A stretch of DNA of 14,020 nucleotides from Xanthobacteraceae bacterium (GTDB lineage: Bacteria; Pseudomonadota; Alphaproteobacteria; Rhizobiales; Xanthobacteraceae): contig JASHRR010000690.1 in NCBI GenBank assembly GCA_030037185.1, positions 1 to 14,020 of the forward strand. The letters are read 5' to 3'. The notes under the pieces are model-generated. The model worked only from the letters and a program-made list of their open reading frames with translations, had not been told where the DNA came from and searched no databases. Every line of letters begins with the position of its first letter. Position 1 is the first letter of the stretch. Made by a program: the position numbers and the translations under genes. This document shows positions 1 to 7,894 of the stretch, piece after piece.

Positions 1-386
1 GCATCGCTGTTGGAGAACTTTGCCGCTACCGTGTCAAACGAACGCAATTGCGTATAGCGGATGGTGACCAGCACGTCGTTCGACAGGACAAATCCGATCG
101 GCGACAGCGGCTCGTCGACACCACGCCCATGAGAGACCAAGGGAACGCTCAGGAACAGTGCGCCGTTTTCCTCCGAGATGCGGCTGGATGACTCCACCTC
201 GCTCAGTTCTTCGCGCGACGGGAGTTTGAACCTGTAATTTCTTTCGACGCTCGCCCTCTCATCCTCTGTGGGATCGAAAAGGTCGAGCCACGACACTTTG
301 CGTGCGGCCTGCGCCTCCCCGCCCTTTCCTCCCCCATCTGCTTGGGAATGAAGGGTTGGGGCGGAGGCCGGATAGGCTGTCAGCAT
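1..386 (-). CDS. corA: CorA-family magnesium/divalent cation transporter, N-terminal part (cut by window edge)
   Basis: Partial gene: 128 codons are visible and the C-terminal end lies beyond position 1. The translation contains VSWLDLFDPTEDE (about residues 31-43), then SREELSEVESSSRISEENGALFLS, then SNDVLVTIRY. This matches the usual N-terminal cytoplasmic domain of CorA proteins (W-x-D-L-x-x-P-T, then R-E-E-x-x-E-x-E-x-S-S-R, then the L-V-T-I-R strand). CorA forms a pentameric inner-membrane channel for Mg2+, Co2+ and Ni2+. The pore helices and the GMN signature would lie in the missing part, so channel identity rests on the N-terminal domain alone. I chose the ATG at 386 because GGAG lies six bases upstream of it; an in-frame ATG at 398 is possible but lacks such a site. 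The first ~28 residues are a variable Gly/Ala-rich tail. Confidence 0.85.
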   Translation of the reverse strand, partial: MLTAYPASAPTLHSQADGGGKGGEAQAARKVSWLDLFDPTEDERASVERNYRFKLPSREELSEVESSSRISEENGALFLSVPLVSHGRGVDEPLSPIGFVLSNDVLVTIRYTQLRSFDTVAAKFSNSD

Positions 387-407
387 TTCTAACTCCATGC
401 TCGGTGT

Positions 408-908
408 CTAGCTTTGGTGGGGGTCAGCGGGATTCATCCATACCACCTGCAGCCGTGCTACCCCTTGCCGGAATTGTCCGCAGGTATCGAAAGTTCCGCC
501 GGGCACGGCTGCGGCGATCCGTAGGAAGGGCGAGACATTGAGACTGTCGCGGATTCCCAAATCGGTTAGCAATTGCGTCTCTACCCGCGCAGGGCTCGCC
601 GAGGAGATCATCGTAGAGATGCAACTCGGTTCGAGCGAGCGACTGCTGAGCCTCGATCGGGAACGAGACCAGATCTGGCGCAACTCTTGAAGCGTGAGCC
701 CGACTATCCACAAACGAGAGACCGGTCGCGAGCGCTCAAGCCCGAAATGGCAAGCCCATGCTGGCGGCCCAAACAAAACTCGAGGACTTTCGGGCGGGGA
801 GCATGGGTCCGCCACCGGCGAGGGCCAAGTGCCTGCCGATAAGTTTGTGCGCATAGGTGCACTTGCCTGCTGGAGCTGAAATCCACAACGGGCCGAGTTT
901 GCGGGCAC
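408..908 (-). CDS. Unrecognised candidate reading frame upstream of corA
   Basis: A weak candidate of up to 166 codons, starting with GTG at 908 or ATG at 854 and ending 21 bp before the corA start on the same strand. I recognise no family. The C-terminal part (LLTDLGIRDSLNVSPFLRIAAAVPGGTFDTCG and onwards) reads like protein, with about two thirds of third positions G or C by hand count. The N-terminal part is rich in Ser, Pro and Arg and looks like noise. No convincing ribosome binding site is seen. It may be a small unknown gene, the degraded end of one, or chance. Confidence 0.2.
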   Translation of the reverse strand: MPANSARCGFQLQQASAPMRTNLSAGTWPSPVADPCSPPESPRVLFGPPAWACHFGLERSRPVSRLWIVGLTLQELRQIWSRSRSRLSSRSLEPSCISTMISSASPARVETQLLTDLGIRDSLNVSPFLRIAAAVPGGTFDTCGQFRQGVARLQVVWMNPADPHQS

Positions 909-1650
909 GCTGCCTTTTGCGGAGGTGATGGCTGAACGGGAGCGGAGTCGCGATCGGTCAGATCAAGCCGGTCATTGGAACAGCCGAACCGATACCGGCC
1001 TTCGACAGCTTCCGGCCCCACCGGCTGGTAAGGACCGGCGCAAGGCATCAGCGATGATGGCCAGCTTATGCGAATCCCCCGTGATTAGTCTATCACGAGC
1101 CGATCGAGTGCTGTGAGCGCTGCCTTTCAGTTGCCCCCGTCAGACACGATGCATAGCGACGTTGCGTGCGCTAACGCGGGGCCGACATTCAACGGTCTTT
1201 CCTTTGTCGCCCATTGCAAGCTCATCTGCGGCTGAAACCTGACAGCCAATCCGCTCCCTGCGACGGCTACGCGATCGAGTTTGTTTTCCTTGCCGTTCCT
1301 CGCCCTGTCGCAACCCGCACCGTAACGCTCGCTCGCCTGGTGGCGTCGAAGGTCGAGCTGCCGGGGCCGGCATTGCCCGGATATCGAGGATGAAGGAACG
1401 TCGGGTAAGAGCATTTGCGATGCACTCCGACTGCCCACGCGCGTTGAAATCTCGGTACGCAAAGTTGGTCGTCAAAGATCGTCAGACGTGCGCGCAGCCG
1501 CCACGGCCGGACATGTGTCGGGTGCCGGAACCTCAACCCACTGATCGCGTTATCTGGAGATTCGTGTGAGACCAATCCAACCCTTCGACAGGGCCTCGTT
1601 GAGCGTTTGCGCGAGCTTGGGCGGGTCACAACATCGTTCCGCGAGGCCCC
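909..1650. other. Stretch without a recognisable gene
   Basis: About 740 bp between the weak candidate frame and the patatin gene. Several reading frames of about 60-110 codons exist on both strands, but none has a recognisable motif, a good start site or coding-like composition throughout. I see no tRNA, no transposon end and no obvious repeat. It could be decayed accessory DNA. The promoter of the patatin gene should lie in its right part, but I cannot identify convincing -35/-10 elements. Confidence 0.5.
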
Positions 1651-2703
1651 ATGCAGACCGCCGCTTCTGACGCCCCGGTCGTTCATGATCGCGCCCCGCT
1701 GTTGATTGATCTCGCGTTGCAGGGCGGCGGCGCTCACGGCGCGTTCACCTGGGGCGTGCTCGACCGCTTCCTCGAAGAGCCCTGGCTTCAGATCGACGGA
1801 ATTTCCGGCACCTCCGCCGGCGCGATGAATGCGGCCGTCCTGGTTCACGGACATTCGGTGGGCGGCAGCCTCGGCGCGCAAAAGGCCTTGGCGGATTTTT
1901 GGCGCTGCGTCTCGGACGCCGGTCGCTTCAGCCCCATTCAGCGGGGGCCGCTCGATATCCTGTTCGGCCGTTGGACGCTCGACAATTCCCCGGCTTGGAT
2001 CGCGATGGACATGATGTCGCGCGTGCTTTCGCCCTACGACCTCAAGCTCGGCGAATGGAACCCGCTGCGGACTATCCTCAACGAGGCAGTAAATGTCGAA
2101 CGGCTGGCGCAGTCGCCAATCAAGCTTTTCATTACCGCCACCAATGTCGCAACAGGCCGGGCCCGCGTGTTCAGAAATGGTGACGTCACCCCAGAGGTGC
2201 TCATCGCCTCGGCCTGCCTGCCCACGATGTTTCAGGCCATAGAAATCGAGGGCGACGCCTATTGGGACGGCGGTTATTCCGGCAACCCGACCATCACTCC
2301 TCTGGTGCGCGAAACCGCATCGCAAGACACCATCATCATCCCGATCAATCCGATCGAGCGCAAAGGCACGCCGCGCGCGGCGAGCGACATTCTCAATCGC
2401 CTCAACGAGGTCGCGTTCAACGCCGTGCTGCTGAAAGAATTGCGGATGATCGCGTTGTTGCGGCGGATCGCCGACCCCGGGCATGAAGAGGGGGAGAAGT
2501 GGTCGAAGATGCGCGTGCACTGCGTATCGAACGAAGTGATGACGAAACTCAGCGCCTCTTCCAAACTGATCACGGAGTGGGATTTCTTGTGCATGCTGCG
2601 CGACGAGGGCCGTCGTGCGGCGCAAGCATTCCTCAACACGGGCGCAGGCGACCTCGGGCGTCGCTCTACACTTGATCTCGACGTCTTATTACGGGGCGTC
2701 TGA
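1651..2703 (+). CDS. Patatin-like phospholipase family protein
   Basis: A 350-residue patatin-type serine acyl hydrolase, expected to cleave acyl chains from phospholipids or other lipids with a Ser-Asp dyad. The whole signature is present: the oxyanion-hole loop GGGAHG at residues 25-30, the nucleophile elbow GTSAG at 53-57 (Ser55), and the catalytic Asp206 in DGG (206-208), followed by Y-S-G-N-P. No signal peptide or membrane helix is seen, so it probably acts in the cytoplasm or at the membrane surface. GAGG precedes the ATG by four bases. The C-terminal ~120 residues, after the patatin core, are typical of bacterial patatin homologues of this size. The gene converges on the large peptidase gene, with 30 bp between the stops and only a weak GGGAG/CTCCC hairpin (2726-2746). 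The lipid substrate cannot be inferred from sequence. Confidence 0.9.
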   Translation: MQTAASDAPVVHDRAPLLIDLALQGGGAHGAFTWGVLDRFLEEPWLQIDGISGTSAGAMNAAVLVHGHSVGGSLGAQKALADFWRCVSDAGRFSPIQRGPLDILFGRWTLDNSPAWIAMDMMSRVLSPYDLKLGEWNPLRTILNEAVNVERLAQSPIKLFITATNVATGRARVFRNGDVTPEVLIASACLPTMFQAIEIEGDAYWDGGYSGNPTITPLVRETASQDTIIIPINPIERKGTPRAASDILNRLNEVAFNAVLLKELRMIALLRRIADPGHEEGEKWSKMRVHCVSNEVMTKLSASSKLITEWDFLCMLRDEGRRAAQAFLNTGAGDLGRRSTLDLDVLLRGV

Positions 2704-2733
2704 CGCCAATTGGACCCGTTAGGTGGGGAGTAG

Positions 2734-5700
2734 TCACCGTTCTCCCAGCCGTAGCGTGCTCTTCAAGATCGTCGTGTCGCGGGCAAATTCGACCGCCACG
2801 GTTTGCCCCGGAGCCACGTCCCTGAGCGCGTCCGCCAAGGCCCTCAAATTGGAGGTTTTGACGCCGCCGAGAGCCAGCAGCCGGTCGCCCGGTTTGATCC
2901 CAGCGCTCTCGGCGCCGGATCCGGGCTGGACGCCGCCCACGCGTACGCCTTCGCCCTGGTCGGTCATGTCGGGCACGATGCCGGTTGCCGCCCGGCGGGC
3001 GGCCGTGGGCGCCGCTGGACGCGGCTGCGCGGCAGCCGCAGTGCCAGAGAAATTCAGTGGCTCGTGTCGCGCGGCCAGGTAGTCGACCGCCTCCTTCAGA
3101 ATGGTTGCAACTTTGCTCATTCCCCCATAGTCGATCTTATCGGCCGTGTCCGAGGGGCGGTGATAATCGTTGGCCGCGGAGGCAAACAGTTGCACGGCCG
3201 GAACGCCAGCTTCGACGAACGCCGTGTTGTCCGATGCATCGAACGCCTGCGTGACCGCTTGCGTCGGAATGCCGGTCGCTGCACTCGCCCCCATGAAGAT
3301 GAACGGCAATTCGCGCGCCGACCCGGCGCCGAAGATGGTAATTTTGCCGTCTCCGAGACGCCCCACTGTGTCGAGGTTCAAGTCTGCGATATGGCCTGAC
3401 AGCGCGAACGGCGCGCCCGGCGCCTGTGCCGCTCTGACATAATGACGCGAGCCCAGCAGGCCTGCCTCCTCTCCGGCAAATGCCGCAAAGATGACACTGC
3501 GCTCGGGCCTCGCATCCGCCATCAGCCGCGCCAGCTCCAACATCACGGCGACGCCGGAGGCGTTGTCGTCAGCGCCCGGGTATAATTGCCCCTTGGTGCC
3601 GGCGCGGACATCCGGCCAGCCAAAACCCAAGTGATCGTAGTGCGCCGATATCATCAATGCCTGACCGTTCAACGCAGGATTAGCGCCCGGCATCACTCCG
3701 ATCACATTCTTGGCTTGCAGTTGCGCTCCGGTTTCGCCCGTCATGGTGAAGGGCTGGAAGTAGCGACCGTCGCCCTGCGTTCCGGGCGTCAGCGGCGTAA
3801 GACCGAGGCGCTCGAAGCGTTCCGCGATGTAGCTTGCTGCGGCATCAAGACCGCGGCTGCCGGCGCCCCGCCCCTCTCGCGCAGGCGCCGCCAGCCATTC
3901 GATATCGGCCTTCATACGCGCGACGTCGAACGGAGGCTTAACCTCGGCAAGGGCCTTCCTGGGCTCGAGTTTGATCGGCCGTGCTTGCGGCGTCAGGTTG
4001 CGGGCCAACGGCGTATCGCCGATCGGCCACTCGCCAGTGGCCTCATTGGTCGCCTCGTCGCCGGTAAAGATCAGCCAGGAGTACTTGCCGTAGTGGGGCA
4101 GTTTGCGCGCTAGCGCATCGGCTGCGGCCTCGCTCGATGCCGAAATATAAATGACCGCTGAATCCGGGTTTGACGGATGGCGCACGGCGACGACCAGACT
4201 CCGCCCTGCCCCCTCATAGGCGGCGTTAGCTGTGCGCAGCCCCGTGGCATCGAGCGAAGCGCCATAGCTCTTCACAGCTTGCGCGACCACCGGCGCGAAC
4301 TTGTTGTGGGCGCCCAACACCCACACCGCCCGATCGGCCGGCAAGGCATCAAGTTCGCTATCAGTGACGGTCTCGACCCCATCCCGGCTCCATGCCTTGG
4401 CAAGACCCGCGTAGAGGGGTGCGCTTTGCGCGCTCATCACGATCAGCACCTTCTTGGCGCCGAACGCCTTGGACAGCGAGGGCGGGATTTCGAACGGACT
4501 CAGCCGGCGATAAACCTGAAACTGCGGATCGATCTCGACGCGTTGCACGGGCGCGCTCAGATCGAAGCTTGCGTCAGCGCGGGCTCTGTCGGAGGGCATC
4601 GAAATCGTTCTCGTCTCGACACCCTTGTCGGTCGAGATGACGACCGGCACGTCGAGCGCGAAGAGCCGCCCCGGCTGCACCTGAGACAGCGTGATGTCGA
4701 CATGGGCGCCGCCGGCCGCCGCATGGTCGAGTCGGAGTTCCGGCGTTCCGACGTTCCTGATCCACTGATCGAAGAAGCTATTGAGATCGAGGCCCGACAC
4801 CGCCTCAAAGCTCTTCTCGATGTCGTCGTAGGACGCTTCACGAAACCGGTTGTCGCGATAGAACTCCTGCAACGCGCTGATGAACTGCGCATCGCCGACC
4901 TTCTCGCGCAGCATGTTCCACATCATGGCAGTCTTGCCGTAGCCAATGGCTTCCGTCACGGCGTCATGACGGCTCGTGAAATGCGACGGCGGGAAGTCGT
5001 TCTCGGGCGTAACGTAATCGGTGACCCTCTGCAGGATGGCGCGGCGGTGGTCGGCGCCTTGGCCGCGCTGTTCAGCCATGAGATGGTCGGCGAGATAAGC
5101 GGTCAGACCTTCGCACCAGTTGCCGCCGGCAGGATCGACAAATACGCCGTTGCCCCACCAGTTGTGCAACAGCTCATGCGGATAAGAAGAGTGCAGGATG
5201 AACGGAAACCGGATGACCTGCTCGCCCAGCAGCGTAAAGGAGGGCATGCCGTAGCCGGTCTCCCAGAAGTTCTCAACCAGAGCGAACTTGGAATACGGAT
5301 AAGGGCCCAACAGCCGACTATACATCTCAAGGTATTGCGCCGTCGCATCAAGGTAGCGATCAGCCAGCGCCTGATCGGGCTTGCGCAGGAACGCAAACGC
5401 CTTCACGCGACCCGCGTCGCGCGAATATTCAGTAAATGGCGCGGCAATCAGGTGCACTTCCTCGGTCGGCGTCGTGACCGACCAGCGTTCTGGCACCCCC
5501 GGTGACGTGCGTTCGCCTTGGCTGACTGATTTCCAACCCGCCGGCAGTTCGACCGCGAGCATATATGTCACCAGGGCATCTCCGACCTGCGGCACCCAGT
5601 GGCTCGAGCCTGCAAGATAGACGCCCCTTTCCTCGATCAAGCCCGGCGATTCGCTGAACGCGCGCGCGTATTCGCTGCCGGAATCCTGGACCCGATAGTC

Positions 5701-6096
5701 AATGATGCCCTCGTAGTCGATTTCGCCCGTCAATTCCTGTCCCGGCGTTGCGCCTTCGACGCGGTAGACGTTGACGGGGACAGCGGGCGTATGATCGCCA
5801 TCGTGACGGTCAGTGTCTGCCCCCTGCGCATGCGACCCGGTCGGGACCAGCTTTAGCCCGGACACCGCTTGCACGCGAAGATCAGCATTCAACGAAATGG
5901 TAAGAGGTGCGCTCACCAATGCGCCGGGAATATGGATGCGGTCGTGCACCTTGAGGCGATGACCGGCCGGATCCAAGGTGACCTCGAGGCGATGGTTGAC
6001 GGTTGGGTCGCGTTCGGCCGGTGCGGCGGCAACGGTGACGGCGCAAAAGGCGGTAAAAAGGGGAATCAGCATCGTTCGCGCGACGACGGATCGCAT
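2734..6096 (-). CDS. Exported M1-M28-PDZ fusion metallopeptidase
   Basis: A 1120-residue protein with two metallopeptidase domains. Residues 1-25 form a signal peptide ending in VAAAPA, so it should act in the periplasm or be secreted. The M1-like part spans about 30-530. It has HELLH (His307, Glu308, His311), a downstream Glu329 as likely third zinc ligand, and Tyr386 in a Y-G-K-x-A motif as likely catalytic Tyr. A Rossmann-like linker follows (~545-690). The M28 domain (~720-1010) has every expected residue: His819 and Asp821 in AHYDH, Asp843 in GADDNASG, Glu876/Glu877 in GEEAGLLGS, Asp909 in NLDT and His979 in YHRPSD. A PDZ domain (~1036-1115) ends the chain. I chose the ATG at 6096 because GAGG lies seven bases upstream and the signal peptide starts there. 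An ATG at 6114, and a frame open to 6213, would add N-terminal residues that do not look like a leader. A role in peptide scavenging is inferred. Confidence 0.9.
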   Translation of the reverse strand: MRSVVARTMLIPLFTAFCAVTVAAAPAERDPTVNHRLEVTLDPAGHRLKVHDRIHIPGALVSAPLTISLNADLRVQAVSGLKLVPTGSHAQGADTDRHDGDHTPAVPVNVYRVEGATPGQELTGEIDYEGIIDYRVQDSGSEYARAFSESPGLIEERGVYLAGSSHWVPQVGDALVTYMLAVELPAGWKSVSQGERTSPGVPERWSVTTPTEEVHLIAAPFTEYSRDAGRVKAFAFLRKPDQALADRYLDATAQYLEMYSRLLGPYPYSKFALVENFWETGYGMPSFTLLGEQVIRFPFILHSSYPHELLHNWWGNGVFVDPAGGNWCEGLTAYLADHLMAEQRGQGADHRRAILQRVTDYVTPENDFPPSHFTSRHDAVTEAIGYGKTAMMWNMLREKVGDAQFISALQEFYRDNRFREASYDDIEKSFEAVSGLDLNSFFDQWIRNVGTPELRLDHAAAGGAHVDITLSQVQPGRLFALDVPVVISTDKGVETRTISMPSDRARADASFDLSAPVQRVEIDPQFQVYRRLSPFEIPPSLSKAFGAKKVLIVMSAQSAPLYAGLAKAWSRDGVETVTDSELDALPADRAVWVLGAHNKFAPVVAQAVKSYGASLDATGLRTANAAYEGAGRSLVVAVRHPSNPDSAVIYISASSEAAADALARKLPHYGKYSWLIFTGDEATNEATGEWPIGDTPLARNLTPQARPIKLEPRKALAEVKPPFDVARMKADIEWLAAPAREGRGAGSRGLDAAASYIAERFERLGLTPLTPGTQGDGRYFQPFTMTGETGAQLQAKNVIGVMPGANPALNGQALMISAHYDHLGFGWPDVRAGTKGQLYPGADDNASGVAVMLELARLMADARPERSVIFAAFAGEEAGLLGSRHYVRAAQAPGAPFALSGHIADLNLDTVGRLGDGKITIFGAGSARELPFIFMGASAATGIPTQAVTQAFDASDNTAFVEAGVPAVQLFASAANDYHRPSDTADKIDYGGMSKVATILKEAVDYLAARHEPLNFSGTAAAAQPRPAAPTAARRAATGIVPDMTDQGEGVRVGGVQPGSGAESAGIKPGDRLLALGGVKTSNLRALADALRDVAPGQTVAVEFARDTTILKSTLRLGER

Positions 6097-6228
6097 GGGG
6101 TGACCTCTATTCATGAGTTGGCATGCCTCACTTTGCCGGGTGTGGCCGGGCTGGTCGTGGCCCGCCCGATTCCGCCCTCGTTGGAGGGGCTCGGCACATC
6201 GCTCCGGGAGCACCTGTTGAGTTGCAGC

Positions 6229-6247
6229 GGCGACCCTTGTGGTCGCC
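6229..6247 (-). terminator. Stem-loop between the propeller gene and the peptidase gene
   Basis: A perfect 7-bp stem (GGCGACC with GGTCGCC) around a 5-base loop, about 55 bases past the stop of the propeller gene. No U-run follows on the minus strand, so it is not a classical intrinsic terminator. It could attenuate read-through or stabilise an mRNA 3' end. Confidence 0.25.
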
Positions 6248-6302
6248 CTCTGAAATCGCCGGATTGACGCGCAGCCCCATGGAGATTGGCTGAAGCGAGC
6301 GG

Positions 6303-7442
6303 CTAGCGCTTCGGGCCGATCTCCAGCGAGGAGATATCCATCACGTAGGTGTAAAGCCCCGACATGAAGCCCGGCCCTTCGGAACGGGCAAACAGCATCT
6401 TGGTGCCGTCAGGCGAGATCGACGGGAAGCCATCGAAACTGTCGTTGAACGTCAGCCGCACCGGCTCGCCGCCCTCCAGGTCGCCGAGGAAGATCTCCCA
6501 GTTCGACGGATTGTCGAGGAGCGGACGTACAAACACATAGTGCCGTCCATCGGGCGCCGGATAAGGCGCCCAGTTCATCCAGTCGTCGTGGGTGCGTTGG
6601 ATGCGTTCGCCGGTCTCCACATTGATCGTGAAGATCGTCATCGGGGTTGGACGTCGCGTGCCATAGATGGCCCGGCTCCAGGCACGGGTCGTGATCGTCT
6701 TTGAATCCGGCAAAAAGAACGGCGCCCCCTCCTGCCAATCCGGCGTATCGGTGAGCTTCCTCTCGTCGCTGCCGTCGACATTCATCATGTAGAGGTCAAG
6801 CGCGCCGTCGATCTGGCGAGTGAAGACGATCTTCTTGCCATCGGGCGAAATCGACACCTCGGCATCATAGTAAACGTTGTCGGTCAGGCGCTTGCGATTT
6901 CCCCCGTCGAGATCCGCAGTGTAGAGTTCGGTGCCCTGCGGGTAGTTGCGCTCGTCCGACACGTTGCCAAGCGGAAAATCCATGTGGTCGCGCGTCGATG
7001 TGAACATCACGCGCTTGCCGTCCGGAAAGAAGTACGAACAGAGGTCCTGTCCGCGGTCATTGACCCGCCATTTGGTCTTGCCGTCGTCGGAAAAGATCCA
7101 CGTCAGCGCTCCGGTGCTGCGTCCGGGCGCATGCGCTCCGTCGGGGTCCTGCGTCTGCGCAATCACGTGGTAGTTGTCAGGCGCGTAATAGGCCTCGGCC
7201 GATGACGGCACGTTTGGAATGCGCCAAGTCGGCAACTCGCGCGGCGAGGCTTTGGTGGGCTTGACGACGGAGTAGTCAGTGTGCCCGCCCAGCACCCGCA
7301 ATTCTCGCGGGCTCGCGTCAGGTCGCTGCGTCGGCAGGTCTGGTGCGCCTGCCTGCGCCAGCCCCCAGCGCGGAGCAAACGTCGCAGCCGCGCAGCAAAC
7401 AGACAAGAAGGCTATCGACATCGCGGATCGTGATCTGGCCAT
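6303..7442 (-). CDS. Exported TolB-like beta-propeller (PD40 repeat) protein
   Basis: A 379-residue protein. Residues 1-31 look like a signal peptide (basic start, hydrophobic AFLSVCCAAA, then AQA before Gly32), so export to the periplasm is expected. The mature part carries at least five WD40-like PD40 repeats, with P-D-(G/S) turns at about residues 140, 200, 245, 297 and 344, for example SPDGKKIVFTR and SPDGTKMLFAR. These are typical of the TolB C-terminal propeller. It lacks the TolB N-terminal domain and lies far from any tol-pal genes, so it is not TolB itself. Related propellers occur as binding modules or as partners of peptidases. The large exported peptidase gene lies 206 bp downstream on the same strand, which suggests but does not prove joint expression. 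The start at 7442 is chosen for the signal peptide; its ribosome binding site is weak. No catalytic motif is seen. Confidence 0.85.
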   Translation of the reverse strand: MARSRSAMSIAFLSVCCAAATFAPRWGLAQAGAPDLPTQRPDASPRELRVLGGHTDYSVVKPTKASPRELPTWRIPNVPSSAEAYYAPDNYHVIAQTQDPDGAHAPGRSTGALTWIFSDDGKTKWRVNDRGQDLCSYFFPDGKRVMFTSTRDHMDFPLGNVSDERNYPQGTELYTADLDGGNRKRLTDNVYYDAEVSISPDGKKIVFTRQIDGALDLYMMNVDGSDERKLTDTPDWQEGAPFFLPDSKTITTRAWSRAIYGTRRPTPMTIFTINVETGERIQRTHDDWMNWAPYPAPDGRHYVFVRPLLDNPSNWEIFLGDLEGGEPVRLTFNDSFDGFPSISPDGTKMLFARSEGPGFMSGLYTYVMDISSLEIGPKR

Positions 7443-7811
7443 GGCTCGTGTCCGTTGTTTCAAACCTTGAGAATGGTTCCCCCCAGCCAGGATCGGAACT
7501 TCAGCTTGGTCGCAAATGACCACGCTTTGCAGCCCCTCTCCCTGCCCCCCTACGCGGGCACGGTGGCGATCATCGCCGCGCCGATCGTGCAAGCGGCTCC
7601 ACGGCAATCATAGCACGGGTCGCGGTGGCGGGAACATCCAGCAGACGTTCGCCTTCCGCTTATGCCGGTTTCCTCTTGCTGGCCTATTGCGCTTGTCGCG
7701 ACTGCTGTGGCCGGGGCGGGCGGCGTCTTTGCCGGGCGCGATCGGGGCCGTGCATCGGCAGCAATATGCCATCGAATGCGCCGTGGCGGGAGACCGCTTG
7801 CCGTTTCGCGC
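7443..7811. other. Divergent intergenic region between the propeller gene and serC
   Basis: About 370 bp between divergent genes, presumably holding the promoter of the propeller gene on the minus strand. No tRNA, transposon end or recognisable family is seen. The only coding-like stretch is the 46-codon frame listed separately. Confidence 0.5.
7473..7613 (+). CDS. Possible small protein, 46 residues, unrecognised
   Basis: ATG at 7473, TAG at 7611. The predicted peptide contains a hydrophobic run (YAGTVAIIAAPIVQAA), and by hand count about three quarters of its third codon positions are G or C, as in the real genes nearby. It lies divergently just upstream of the propeller gene. There is no clear ribosome binding site and no known family, so chance is quite likely. 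Confidence 0.15.
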   Translation: MVPPSQDRNFSLVANDHALQPLSLPPYAGTVAIIAAPIVQAAPRQS

Positions 7812-7840
7812 TTGACTCGGGAGGCGCCGTTACGTAATCC
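7812..7840 (+). promoter_or_regulatory. Possible serC-serA promoter
   Basis: CTTGACT (TTGACT at 7812-7817) fits the strong alphaproteobacterial -35 element. A poor -10 hexamer, TAATCC (7835-7840), follows after a 17-bp spacer. A start near 7847 would give a leader of about 48 bases, close to the expected size of the serC leader RNA. Confidence 0.35.
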
Positions 7841-7846
7841 CCGCCG

Positions 7847-7892
7847 CGGGACACCCCTCCCCACCGGGGGGCGCCTATCTGGAAGGATAGAC
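7847..7892 (+). promoter_or_regulatory. serC leader RNA with RBS-sequestering hairpin
   Basis: Two consecutive hairpins lie directly upstream of serC. The first pairs CCCCTC (7854-7859) with GGGGGG (7866-7871), including one U-G wobble. The second pairs CTATC (7875-7879) with GATAG (7886-7890) and holds most of the ribosome binding site GGAAGG (7881-7886) in its loop and stem. The serC motif described in alphaproteobacteria upstream of serC-serA operons has a final stem overlapping the serC ribosome binding site, exactly as here. It is thought to control translation or expression of serine synthesis; no ligand is established to my knowledge. Upstream, AGGCGCC (7822-7828) could pair with GGCGCCT (7870-7876), but only if transcription starts earlier than proposed. 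Confidence 0.65.
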
Positions 7893-7894
7893 AC

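Noticed and set aside
1267..2625. Long minus-strand frame (452 codons) opposite the patatin gene
   Set aside because: It is antisense to a clear patatin with all catalytic motifs, and its translation is rich in Arg, His and Gly with no family features. High GC content readily keeps the opposite strand open.
4177..5505. Long plus-strand frame (442 codons) opposite the M1 part of the peptidase gene
   Set aside because: It is antisense to the HELLH-containing M1 domain; the Arg/His-rich translation has no recognisable motif.
6097..6213. N-terminal extension of the peptidase to 6213
   Set aside because: It would bury the signal peptide behind 39 polar residues; the start at 6096 has a proper ribosome binding site.
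6303..7442. Calling the propeller protein TolB
   Set aside because: Only the propeller repeats are present; the TolB N-terminal domain and neighbouring tol-pal genes are missing.
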